DNA from: an uncultured bacterium
GTDB lineage: Bacteria > Bacteroidota > Bacteroidia > Bacteroidales > Bacteroidaceae
Assembly (NCBI GenBank): GCA_905215345.1
Contig: CAJMPR010000020.1
Coordinates: 1 to 64,000 of the forward strand
Direction: 5' to 3'
Length of the DNA stretch: 64,000 nt
In this document: positions 1 through 8,192 of the stretch, one piece after another
Numbering within the stretch: position 1 is the stretch's first letter
Layout of the letters: each line of letters opens with the position of its first letter
Position numbers and translations under genes: made by a program
The notes under the pieces: model-generated
Database searches by the model: none
What the model was told of the DNA's origin: nothing
The model's input: the letters and a program-made list of their open reading frames with translations, nothing else

Positions 1-95
1 ACAGACAAAGGAAAATGAGAAAAGTTAGTGTTTTAAGGGGTGGGAAACTTTAGTATATAATTATAACTCAATCCAGATAGCATCAAGACAAAAAA

Positions 96-1571
96 ATGAA
101 ACGATTATCTATTTTTATCCTGGGATTATCAGTAGTAACAGTCGCCATGTCCCGTACATTCGACATGAAACTCCTGGGAGCAGACACAAAAGGTCTTAAA
201 GCATGTACCCAACTTATAAATCAGACGATTGAAACGGCCGCTGCAGAAGGAGGTGGTACGCTTTATTTCCCAGCCGGTAATTATCTGACAGCTACTATCC
301 GAATGAAAAGCAATATCACCTTAAATCTGGAATCGGGTGCCGTTCTCCGTTTCTCTGATAAATTTGAAGATTACCTGCCCTTCGCCACATTACGCTGGGA
401 AGGGACAGTGATGCAAAGTTTATCACCTTTAATCTATGCGCATTCAGCAGAAAACCTAACCATCACCGGACGCGGAACTTTGGATGGCAATGGATTCAAA
501 TGGTGGCAATGGGAGTTTGATACCCGGCAGAAAATAAAGGAAAATAATGGTAAACTACCTTCATTGGACAGACTTCAACAAATGTGGGTGGATGCAAATA
601 AAGGATTGGAAATATCGGATTATTACAAGCCATCGTTGGAACGCCGTATGTTTCGCCCGCCATTCATACAATTTTACGAATGTACAAACATACTAATAGA
701 AAATGTGAAGATAATAAATTCACCATTCTGGACTGTAAATCCCGCTTTTTGCGAAAATGTCACCGTTAAAGGAATCACCATTTACAATCCGTCGAGTAAC
801 CCTAAGGGGCCGAATACGGACGGAATAAATCCGAGTTCCTGTAAAAATGTACGTATCTCAGATTGTCTTATCAGTGTAGGCGACGACTGTATCACTATCA
901 AGTCCGGTCGTGATGCTGACGGACGTAAGTATGGAAAGGCTTGTGAAAACATCACTATTACCAATTGCGTAATGCTCTCAGGGCATGGCGGAGTAGTAAT
1001 AGGCAGTGAAATGTCAGGAGGTGTAAAAAGAGTGGCAATATCCAATTGCATATTTGACGGAACAAATGCGGGTATCCGTTTAAAGGCTTCTCGCGGACGT
1101 GGTGGAATAGTAGAAGATATACGGGTAGATAATATCATTATGAAGAATATCCAAGGAGATGCTTTTATCTTCGATCTGTTGTATGACCGTTTGTCCAAAG
1201 TAGAACCGGTGAGTGAGCGAACTCCAATATTCCGTAACATCCATTTGAGTAATATCACGGGAAATGACATCTTGCGGATGGGATACATTAAAGGTATAGA
1301 AGAAATGCCTGTAAACGAATTGACTTTCTCAAATGTAAATATTGTAGCCAAAGAAGGGTTTCGTGCTGAAACTGCCACGGACTTACGCTTTAATAATGTA
1401 AGCCTTACGGTAGAAGAAGGGCCTGTATTCAGTTTCAAGCAATGTACAGGTATATTTCTAAACGACATACGTACCAAGAAACTAATTACAGGCCAGCCTT
1501 TAATAAAAATGGAAAGGGTGAAAGATATAGAAATCATCCAATGTGATTCCACCCAAATAGTGAGAGAATAA
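96..1571 (+). CDS. GH28 polygalacturonase-type glycoside hydrolase
   Basis: This is a secreted pectinase of glycoside hydrolase family 28, 491 aa, with an N-terminal signal peptide (about residues 1-18) and a right-handed beta-helix body. The GH28 active-site signatures are all present in order: NTD near residues 240-242, GDD at 262-264, GHG at 296-298 and RLK at 328-330. Family knowledge predicts inverting hydrolysis of galacturonic-acid linkages in homogalacturonan or rhamnogalacturonan; exo versus endo action cannot be read from sequence. It converges on the DUF1593-pectate lyase gene, and the two stop codons are adjacent. It resembles the second GH28 at 45756, but that protein has NGD in place of NTD. 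Confidence in the family is high; the exact substrate is inferred. Confidence 0.95.
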   Translation: MKRLSIFILGLSVVTVAMSRTFDMKLLGADTKGLKACTQLINQTIETAAAEGGGTLYFPAGNYLTATIRMKSNITLNLESGAVLRFSDKFEDYLPFATLRWEGTVMQSLSPLIYAHSAENLTITGRGTLDGNGFKWWQWEFDTRQKIKENNGKLPSLDRLQQMWVDANKGLEISDYYKPSLERRMFRPPFIQFYECTNILIENVKIINSPFWTVNPAFCENVTVKGITIYNPSSNPKGPNTDGINPSSCKNVRISDCLISVGDDCITIKSGRDADGRKYGKACENITITNCVMLSGHGGVVIGSEMSGGVKRVAISNCIFDGTNAGIRLKASRGRGGIVEDIRVDNIIMKNIQGDAFIFDLLYDRLSKVEPVSERTPIFRNIHLSNITGNDILRMGYIKGIEEMPVNELTFSNVNIVAKEGFRAETATDLRFNNVSLTVEEGPVFSFKQCTGIFLNDIRTKKLITGQPLIKMERVKDIEIIQCDSTQIVRE

Positions 1572-1585
1572 TCATTCTCTCACTA
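1558..1585. terminator. Bidirectional hairpin across two convergent stop codons
   Basis: A perfect 12-bp inverted repeat (arms 1558-1569 and 1574-1585, left arm TAGTGAGAGAAT) with a 4-nt loop spans both stop codons of the convergent genes. There is no intergenic DNA, so the terminator-like stem is coding sequence for both proteins and both end in Val-Arg-Glu. No long U tract follows on either strand. Confidence 0.7.
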
Positions 1586-4286
1586 AACTATTCAGATACA
1601 CTTCCAGATTTGTATATCCTTCTTTACTCAAAGTAACTTTAATACCATCGGAAGCATCCTGCGAATCCAATCCATGTTCTCTCTCCCACACATCAGGTAT
1701 ACCGTCACCATCCATATCTGTCATTTCGCCAGTAGCTATACCGCCATCACTCAATTCCGGCCAGGGGCTGGCAGCTCCATTTGGTTTGACATCGGCAGGC
1801 AAGTCTATCAACCCGGGAACTCGTGCAGCTCCTTTAGTAACACTTCCTACATAAGTAGCGGTTCCATTTCGGGTTTCTTCTACAATACGTTCATCAATTG
1901 CATCACGCCACTTTGAACAGCCGGCATGTTTCAGCACGAGCTGATAAGCCTCCTCAGCAGTATGAGTAGTGACAACACCTGTCCTTAGAGGGGAAACAAG
2001 CCGCATATCTTTCTTAACTTGTTCTGTAAATAATCCATCGCAAGTATTATTATCTATTTGCTCGTAAATGCCTTTAGTCCAATTGTCACGGGTTACTTCT
2101 TTGTTCCCTTCAATCACATTGCCGTCAACATAAAATTGTCCCCACACATGCTCCATCGGGGCCCATACATTGGCTGTACCATCTTCACGGTGACAATATT
2201 TGGTAGTACGTATGCCAAGCGATGCGATGCGGTAAGCTACCGGACTATTCTTAGGGGTAGCCGGTCCAAGCTTATAATAGTTATTGACAATATTAACTTT
2301 CATACCTTCGCCGCCATAACAACCATTACCTGCCCAATTATAGATAACATTATTACGCATATCCATATACTCACGCTCTTGCGTACCCGGACGCGGGCCC
2401 AGACGAGGCGCACGACTTTCATGATGAGCCAACAGATTATGGTGGAATGAAGCCCCTGCCCCACCCCAAATAGCACCATAACCATGAGGTCCTTTGGCAT
2501 GTCCTGCCGTACGGAGACTTTCGGAAACCAAACACCATTGCACAGTCAGATTCTCCCCGCCATATACAGAACAGGTTTCATCAACCGACCAACTGATAGA
2601 GCAATGGTCTATAATTACATCTTTGCTATCCATGCAGCAAAGTCCGTCGGGTTCACCACCCCCTTCGTTTCCTACCCGGAAACGAACATAGCGAACAATT
2701 ACATTCTCTGCGTTAATAGTCACCGGTTGACGGGCAATGCAAATACCTTGTCCCGGAGCAGTCTGTCCGGCAATTGTCAAGTCTCCTGCCGTTATCCGCA
2801 ACGGTCTGTTCAAGAAGATGGTTCCGGCTACGTCAAACACAACCGTGCGTGCACCTTGCTGCATCAAGGCATGGCGCAAGGTTCCTTCTTCCATACCATC
2901 CGCAAGCGTAGTAACATGGTATACCTTCCCTCCTCGTCCACCGGTGGTGTAGCGTCCGAAACCTTCGGCACCGGGAAAAGCCGGAAGTAGGTTCTCTGTC
3001 CGGACATCTTCCTTGAGCCATTGCAAGCGCTTCCCCCAATCTTCCATAACATCATTGCGCCAGCGATAAACGGTTTGTGCACCTTGCAAATTTTGCCAGA
3101 AGTAGCGGGTTTCACTCTTATCCGTAAACCAGTTTGCACCCACTTTATAGTCCGAGCTACGATGTTTCCCCGGCCAGATATTCTCAATGGTGATTTCGCC
3201 TTGCTGGCGAGGAAAACCCGGAATATCGGACTCAATCGTATAGGGCAACGTACCCAAATAGTAGGTGGAATGACGTACTACATAGTTTCCTTTTCCTAAA
3301 TAATAACCATCCCACTTTTGTTTGCCTATGGTTAGAGTGATGCATGCGGAATCTACGGGAATATCCTTCCTAACCGGACCTTTCACATGAAACTCTATGA
3401 TAGAATATATCTGCGCAGTATCCCTTGCAGTAGTAGGACGATGGAATATCGCCCGTGAGCTATGAGTACAACGTTCAAAGCTTCCACCCCATGATTCCTT
3501 TGCAGGATCAGACGGATTACCATCCATCATATAAAGTAGTGAGGGAGTATCCCCTAATTTCGGATTTCCTTCATAGTATTTAATAAAATCAGCCCCCATT
3601 TGTCCGGCACCTTTCATATAGGTATCATAGAAGCCGGCATTATAGCAATCCTTCACCTTCTTCTGACTAATAAATCCACGATAAGATGCATTATTCTCTA
3701 TAAACCATAAATCGGGGAAGTTACGTACAATATAAGTATAGCTATTCACGCTCCACTTTTTGTTAGGCCCGCCAATCCAATAAACGCGAATATTCTTCCG
3801 GATATCTGGAGCATCATGCAGCGCTTGCGCCACATCTTCCAACCCGCCCCATACAAGTATCCACAGAGGACGTTCTGTTTTACGGCGGGCACACTTCACA
3901 ATCCATTCCGAACCTTCGGTGGGTTGCGAAAAACCGCAATAGGGGGCAGCTCCTCTGCGCCCCTGCTTAGTAATCGAACGCAGGTAATCGGGAGTTGCCA
4001 AGCCTTGTACATGTTTACTCAGTGCAGGCAGGTCTTTCTCGTAAAGGTCTATCATCCTAAGTATTTCTTCCTTATTTCCCTTCCCATAGGAAGGAGAAGA
4101 AACAAGCCCTTCCGTATCAAACTCGTTACTATACATCAGAAAGTGTGTCATCGACTGATTGTCGTCAGGATCTGTTCCTCCGATATCTGTACTGATGAGG
4201 ATGCGCGGTTTATCCGGCACCGGTTGTTGGGCAAAAGCCGTTGTAACGGCTGCCATAAGAGTAAAAGACAATAAGAATGTTTTCAT
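1572..4286 (-). CDS. DUF1593 domain fused to PL1-type pectate lyase
   Basis: A 904-aa secreted two-domain enzyme with signal peptide about 1-20 (cut after AFA). Residues about 26-425 are DUF1593, a domain with a nucleoside-hydrolase-like fold; its acidic motif DIGGTDPDD is at 34-42. From about 432 (PAFPGAEGFG, then TTGGRGG) to about 830 lies a pectate lyase beta-helix of the PL1 type, which cleaves polygalacturonate by beta-elimination. The last 50 residues carry an Asp-rich DMDGDGIPDVWE segment, a calcium-binding-like tail usual in Bacteroides PL1 enzymes. The lyase half has no signal peptide of its own, so it is exported as one chain. It faces the GH28 gene, which suggests joint work on pectin. 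The role of DUF1593 here is unknown. Confidence 0.9.
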   Translation of the reverse strand: MKTFLLSFTLMAAVTTAFAQQPVPDKPRILISTDIGGTDPDDNQSMTHFLMYSNEFDTEGLVSSPSYGKGNKEEILRMIDLYEKDLPALSKHVQGLATPDYLRSITKQGRRGAAPYCGFSQPTEGSEWIVKCARRKTERPLWILVWGGLEDVAQALHDAPDIRKNIRVYWIGGPNKKWSVNSYTYIVRNFPDLWFIENNASYRGFISQKKVKDCYNAGFYDTYMKGAGQMGADFIKYYEGNPKLGDTPSLLYMMDGNPSDPAKESWGGSFERCTHSSRAIFHRPTTARDTAQIYSIIEFHVKGPVRKDIPVDSACITLTIGKQKWDGYYLGKGNYVVRHSTYYLGTLPYTIESDIPGFPRQQGEITIENIWPGKHRSSDYKVGANWFTDKSETRYFWQNLQGAQTVYRWRNDVMEDWGKRLQWLKEDVRTENLLPAFPGAEGFGRYTTGGRGGKVYHVTTLADGMEEGTLRHALMQQGARTVVFDVAGTIFLNRPLRITAGDLTIAGQTAPGQGICIARQPVTINAENVIVRYVRFRVGNEGGGEPDGLCCMDSKDVIIDHCSISWSVDETCSVYGGENLTVQWCLVSESLRTAGHAKGPHGYGAIWGGAGASFHHNLLAHHESRAPRLGPRPGTQEREYMDMRNNVIYNWAGNGCYGGEGMKVNIVNNYYKLGPATPKNSPVAYRIASLGIRTTKYCHREDGTANVWAPMEHVWGQFYVDGNVIEGNKEVTRDNWTKGIYEQIDNNTCDGLFTEQVKKDMRLVSPLRTGVVTTHTAEEAYQLVLKHAGCSKWRDAIDERIVEETRNGTATYVGSVTKGAARVPGLIDLPADVKPNGAASPWPELSDGGIATGEMTDMDGDGIPDVWEREHGLDSQDASDGIKVTLSKEGYTNLEVYLNSLVRE

Positions 4287-4310
4287 TTAAGAGAGTATTA
4301 GTAATGAAAG

Positions 4311-4318
4311 CAAAAGTA
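4311..4318 (-). promoter_or_regulatory. -7 box for the DUF1593-pectate lyase gene
   Basis: On the minus strand TACTTTTG matches the Bacteroides -7 consensus TAnnTTTG, 25 bp upstream of the start codon. A TTTG (4335-4338) lies 16 bp further upstream, a little closer than the usual 19-21 bp, so the -33 element is uncertain. Confidence 0.45.
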
Positions 4319-4393
4319 GGGAATCACTCCCAAGCAAAGGGGGAATTATTGGCGCTTTAGGTAGAAATATTACTCCATAATATGACAAGGTTA

Positions 4394-4487
4394 TTCCCAA
4401 CGTATTGGGAACACAGTTCCACCGCATAGGGAATAGGTTTCCAACACATAGGGAATAAAGTTCCCACCCAATAGGAAAGGGTGGAAC
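4394..4487. repeat. Degenerate tandem repeat, 22-bp period (array A)
   Basis: Four units start with TTCC at 4394, 4417, 4439 and 4461 (lengths 23, 22, 22, 22), followed by a partial GGAAC. Each unit pairs TTCC with GGAA about 11 bp later, so every unit is a small dyad and dyads recur every two helical turns. It lies in the divergent region between the pectate lyase gene and the HAD gene. No spacers are present. The same layout with other sequence recurs at 38490 and 52580. Confidence 0.8.
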
Positions 4488-4563
4488 TAACCAAAGCGGG
4501 CAGCCAGACATTTGCATTACAATAAAAGCCCCTGCCTATGCACGGAAATTCTTCGTTTTTGCG

Positions 4564-4571
4564 TAAATTTG
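4564..4571 (+). promoter_or_regulatory. -7 box for the HAD phosphatase gene
   Basis: TAAATTTG matches the Bacteroides -7 consensus, 24 bp upstream of the ATG at 4596. Transcription would start near 4578, which excludes the longer in-frame reading from 4512. No clear -33 TTTG is seen at normal spacing. Confidence 0.5.
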
Positions 4572-4595
4572 CTCCCTAATTCAAAAGAGACATAT

Positions 4596-5390
4596 ATGAT
4601 TAAGGCCTTGTTTTTCGATATTGACGGTACACTGGTAAGCTTTGAAACTCATAAAATCCCTGATTCTACTATCAAAGCACTGGAAGCCGCTAAAGCCAAA
4701 GGCATACAGATATTCATCTCCACCGGACGACCGGGTGTCATTATCAATAACCTCTCTTCCTTGCAGGAACGAAACCTGATAGACGGTTATATCACCATGA
4801 ATGGCGGCTACTGCTTTGTCGGTGATGAGGTTATCTATAAAAGTACTATTCCGGCAACGGACGTGGAAGCACTCATGAGTTTCTGTACCGAAAGAGACTT
4901 TCCATGTATCGTTGTAGGGGAGCATGATATTTGTGTCTGTCAGCCCAACGAACTGGTAAAAAATATTTTCCATGACTTCCTGAAAGTGGACGTAATACCT
5001 GTCAAGACACCCGAAGAAGCCATTCAAGGAAAAGATGTTTTCCAGATGACACCGTTCGTTACCGATGACGAGGAAAAAGAAGTACTCTCTTCCATACCAA
5101 ATTGTGAAATAGGACGCTGGTATCCGGCTTTTGCCGATGTTACAGCCAAGGGGAATACCAAGCAGAAAGGGATTGATGAAATAATACGGCATTTCGGTAT
5201 CCGGCTGGAAGAAACAATGGCTTTTGGAGACGGCGGCAACGACATCAGTATGTTGCGCCATGCCGGCATCGGAATAGCCATGGGTAACGCCAAAGACGAT
5301 GTGAAAGCAGCCGCCGACTACGTTACAACAGATGTTGATGATAACGGAATAGCCAACGCTTTGAAACATTTCGGAATCATTAATAATTAA
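4596..5390 (+). CDS. Cof-type HAD-superfamily phosphatase
   Basis: A 264-aa cytoplasmic phosphatase of the HAD superfamily, Cof/IIB type. Motif I is DIDGT with the nucleophile at Asp8, and motif IV is GDGGND near residues 209-216. Family members remove phosphate from sugar phosphates or related metabolites through an aspartyl-phosphate; the substrate cannot be read from sequence. I chose the ATG at 4596 because MIKALFFDIDGT is the usual N-terminus and a -7 box at 4564-4571 would put the transcription start inside the longer reading. The helicase gene begins 17 bp downstream, so the two are probably co-transcribed. Confidence 0.9.
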   Translation: MIKALFFDIDGTLVSFETHKIPDSTIKALEAAKAKGIQIFISTGRPGVIINNLSSLQERNLIDGYITMNGGYCFVGDEVIYKSTIPATDVEALMSFCTERDFPCIVVGEHDICVCQPNELVKNIFHDFLKVDVIPVKTPEEAIQGKDVFQMTPFVTDDEEKEVLSSIPNCEIGRWYPAFADVTAKGNTKQKGIDEIIRHFGIRLEETMAFGDGGNDISMLRHAGIGIAMGNAKDDVKAAADYVTTDVDDNGIANALKHFGIINN

Positions 5391-5407
5391 TAATTAATAG
5401 TTACACC

Positions 5408-7417
5408 TTGAGCTTCGTACCCGATACCCAGAATAAAGAGTTTCAAGATGCCTTGAACCTCATTCAATATACCCGTCAGTCCGTTTTCCTGACGGGCAAA
5501 GCCGGTACGGGCAAGTCCACCTTTCTGCGGTATATTTGCGAACATACCAAGAAAAAGCATGTAGTATTGGCGCCTACCGGCATTGCCGCTATCAATGCAG
5601 GCGGCAGTACCATGCACAGTTTCTTTAAGTTACCGTTCTACCCGTTACTTCCCGATGATCCTAACTTCAGCCTCCAACGGGGACGCATCCATGAATTTTT
5701 CAAATACACCAAGCCTCACCGCCAATTATTGGAAGAACTGGAACTTATCATTATCGATGAGATTTCAATGGTACGCGCCGATATTATTGACGCAATAGAC
5801 CGGATATTACGAGTCTACTCCAGAAATCTGAGGGAGCCTTTCGGAGGCAAACAAATCCTATTGGTAGGTGACGTATTCCAATTGGAACCGGTCGTGAAAG
5901 GTGACGAGCGGGAAATACTGAACCGATTCTATCCTACCCCGTATTTCTTTTCGGCAAGGGTATTCAATCAGATAGATCTCGTATCTATCGAACTGCAAAC
6001 GGTTTATCGACAGACTGATAAAGTATTTGTAAGCGTATTGGACCACATCCGTAACAATACAGTCGGTGCGGCCGACTTGCAACTGCTCAACACCCGCTTC
6101 GGTACACAGATAGAACAATCCGAAGCCGACATGTACATCACTCTCGCTACTCGTCGTGATAACGTGGATTATATCAATGATAAGAAACTGGCCGAACTTC
6201 CCGGTGATCCGGTAACTTTCTATGGTGAAATCATGGGTGATTTCCCGGAAAGCAGTCTTCCCACTTCACAAGAACTGGTATTAAAGCCTGGAGCACAGAT
6301 AATATTCATTAAGAATGATTTTGATAAACGCTGGGTAAACGGTACTATCGGTATTGTCAGTGGTTTCGACCCTATCGAAGAAACGTTATATGTCATAACC
6401 GATGATGGAAAGGAATGTGACGTCAAGAGGGAATCATGGCGAAACATCCGCTATAAATACAACGAAGATAAGAAACAGATTGAAGAAGAAGAATTAGGAA
6501 CTTTTACCCAGTATCCTGTGAGACTGGCTTGGGCTATTACCATACACAAGAGTCAGGGCTTAACTTTCAGCCGTGTCGTCATTGACTTTACAGGAGGAGT
6601 ATTTGCAGGCGGTCAAGCATACGTAGCCCTAAGCCGATGTACTTCGTTGGAAGGAATACAGCTAAAGAAGACCATCAGCCGTGCAGATGTTTTCGTACGT
6701 CCCGAGATTGTCGGTTTTGCAGAACGTTTCAATAATCATCAGGCTATTGACCGGGCTTTGAAACAGGCACAGGCCGATGTACAGTATGTTGCTGCCACCA
6801 AAGCATTTGATGAAGGGGATTTTGAAACTTTCCTGAATGAATTCTTCAAAGCCATCCACTCCCGCTACGACATTGAAAAGCCCGTCATACAACGTCTTAT
6901 CCGCAAAAAACTGCACATTATAAATCGGCTAAAAGAGGATAATATCCGTTTGAAACAAGAAATGGAGGAACAGCAAAAGCGCCTGCAAAACTATGCCTTC
7001 GAGTATTATCAAATGGGAAATGCATGTATCACCCAAGCTCATGACGCCCGTGCCGCCCTTGCCAACTATGATAAGGCATTGGAACTCTATCCCGAATATA
7101 CCGATGCATGGGTACGAAAAGGCATTACCCTCTTCAATGAAAAGCAATATGGAGAGGCAGAAGAATGCCTCAGCCGTGCTGTGCGCCTCCGTCCTGCAGA
7201 ATTCAAAGCTGTTTATAACCGTGGAAAGTTACGTCTTAAGCTCGAAGACGTTGAAGGAGCCATAGCCGATTTAGATAAAGCCACCACCTTGAAACCTGAA
7301 CATGCCGGAGCCCATGAACTCTTTGGGGACGCCTTGATGCAAGCAGGAAAAGAAGTTGAAGCCGCCCTGCAATGGAGATTAGCTGAAGAACTCCGAAAAA
7401 AGTACTCCGGAAAGTAA
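5408..7417 (+). CDS. PIF1-like helicase/ATPase with C-terminal TPR domain
   Basis: A 669-aa cytoplasmic superfamily 1 ATPase. Walker A (GKAGTGKST) is at 30-38, Walker B (IIIDEISMV) near 114-121, and the C-terminal helicase signature AITIHKSQGLTF near 373-386. Residues about 530-669 form three or four TPR units after a coiled stretch, which suggests a partner-binding tail. PIF1/RecD-like enzymes move 5' to 3' on DNA in replication or repair; the cellular role of this TPR-tailed form is not known to me. The start is TTG, 17 bp after the HAD stop; Walker A is already close to the N-terminus and no upstream in-frame ATG fits. Confidence 0.88.
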   Translation: MSFVPDTQNKEFQDALNLIQYTRQSVFLTGKAGTGKSTFLRYICEHTKKKHVVLAPTGIAAINAGGSTMHSFFKLPFYPLLPDDPNFSLQRGRIHEFFKYTKPHRQLLEELELIIIDEISMVRADIIDAIDRILRVYSRNLREPFGGKQILLVGDVFQLEPVVKGDEREILNRFYPTPYFFSARVFNQIDLVSIELQTVYRQTDKVFVSVLDHIRNNTVGAADLQLLNTRFGTQIEQSEADMYITLATRRDNVDYINDKKLAELPGDPVTFYGEIMGDFPESSLPTSQELVLKPGAQIIFIKNDFDKRWVNGTIGIVSGFDPIEETLYVITDDGKECDVKRESWRNIRYKYNEDKKQIEEEELGTFTQYPVRLAWAITIHKSQGLTFSRVVIDFTGGVFAGGQAYVALSRCTSLEGIQLKKTISRADVFVRPEIVGFAERFNNHQAIDRALKQAQADVQYVAATKAFDEGDFETFLNEFFKAIHSRYDIEKPVIQRLIRKKLHIINRLKEDNIRLKQEMEEQQKRLQNYAFEYYQMGNACITQAHDARAALANYDKALELYPEYTDAWVRKGITLFNEKQYGEAEECLSRAVRLRPAEFKAVYNRGKLRLKLEDVEGAIADLDKATTLKPEHAGAHELFGDALMQAGKEVEAALQWRLAEELRKKYSGK

Positions 7418-7433
7418 GTTTTTCACTTATACA

Positions 7434-7465
7434 TTTGATTACAAGAAACTTATTATATATTTTTG
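7434..7465 (+). promoter_or_regulatory. Canonical Bacteroides promoter for the YciO/YrdC gene
   Basis: TTTG at 7434-7437, a 20-bp spacer and TATTTTTG at 7458-7465 match the Bacteroides -33/-7 consensus exactly. Transcription should begin near 7472, giving a leader of about 28 nt before the ATG at 7500. Confidence 0.75.
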
Positions 7466-7499
7466 CGTTATACATAAGTAAACCTAATTCCTAATCGCC

Positions 7500-8114
7500 A
7501 TGCTTCTGAAACTATATGAAAAAAACAATAATCCCGCCGACTTACAACAAATAATCGACATTCTTAATGATGGCGGTATCATCATTTATCCCACTGACAC
7601 AATGTACGCCATTGGTTGTCATGGGTTGAAAGAACGTGCTATCGAACGTATCTGCCAACTGAAAGGAACCGATCCAAAGAAAAATAATCTATCTATTATC
7701 TGTTATGATTTAAGTAGCATCAGTGAGTATGCCAAAGTCGATAATAATACGTTCAAACTAATGAAGCGTAACTTACCGGGAGCCTTTACCTTTATTCTGA
7801 ATGGAACTACCCGCCTCCCTAAAATCTTCCGCAATCGTAAGGAAGTTGGTATCCGTATGCCTGATAGTTCTATTATTCAGGAATTGGCACGACTCTTGGA
7901 CGCTCCTATTATGACCGCGACTCTCCCTCATGAAGAAAATGAAGATATCGAATACCTCACCGACCCTGAACTGATTGATGAAAAGTTTGGTAATATTGTG
8001 GATTTAGTAATCGACGGTGGCATTGGTGGCATCGAAGGCTCTACTATTGTAGATTGTACCAATGGAGAACCTGAAATTATACGTCAGGGGAAAGGTTGGT
8101 TGGATGAAGGATAA
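7500..8114 (+). CDS. YciO/YrdC/Sua5-family protein
   Basis: A 204-aa cytoplasmic protein of the YrdC fold. It carries the GGIIIYPTDTMYAIGCH signature near residues 25-41, a GAFTFIL segment and a VGIRMPDS segment. YrdC and Sua5 enzymes make threonylcarbamoyl-AMP from threonine, bicarbonate and ATP for the tRNA t6A modification. The layout and length are closer to E. coli YciO, whose exact role is less clear, so activity in t6A synthesis is inferred and I give no symbol. It has its own canonical promoter and is followed by the AI-2E-type permease in the same direction. Confidence 0.9.
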   Translation: MLLKLYEKNNNPADLQQIIDILNDGGIIIYPTDTMYAIGCHGLKERAIERICQLKGTDPKKNNLSIICYDLSSISEYAKVDNNTFKLMKRNLPGAFTFILNGTTRLPKIFRNRKEVGIRMPDSSIIQELARLLDAPIMTATLPHEENEDIEYLTDPELIDEKFGNIVDLVIDGGIGGIEGSTIVDCTNGEPEIIRQGKGWLDEG

Positions 8115-8192
8115 ATTTTAGTTCTTCATATACTTTTCAAAACTTTTCCGGTTTCTACTATGTTTCTTTCTACAAAAGAAACAACAAACTCT

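Noticed and set aside
782..1552. 256-codon open frame on the minus strand inside the GH28 gene
   Set aside because: It lies wholly antisense to a gene with intact catalytic motifs and the product has no recognisable domain.
4581..5369. 262-codon open frame on the minus strand inside the HAD phosphatase gene
   Set aside because: Antisense to a clear HAD enzyme; no signal peptide, motif or promoter of its own.
5391..5407. Short TAATAATTAATAATTAATAG run as a regulatory repeat
   Set aside because: Only 17-20 bp of simple A+T sequence between two genes; no dyad or known site.
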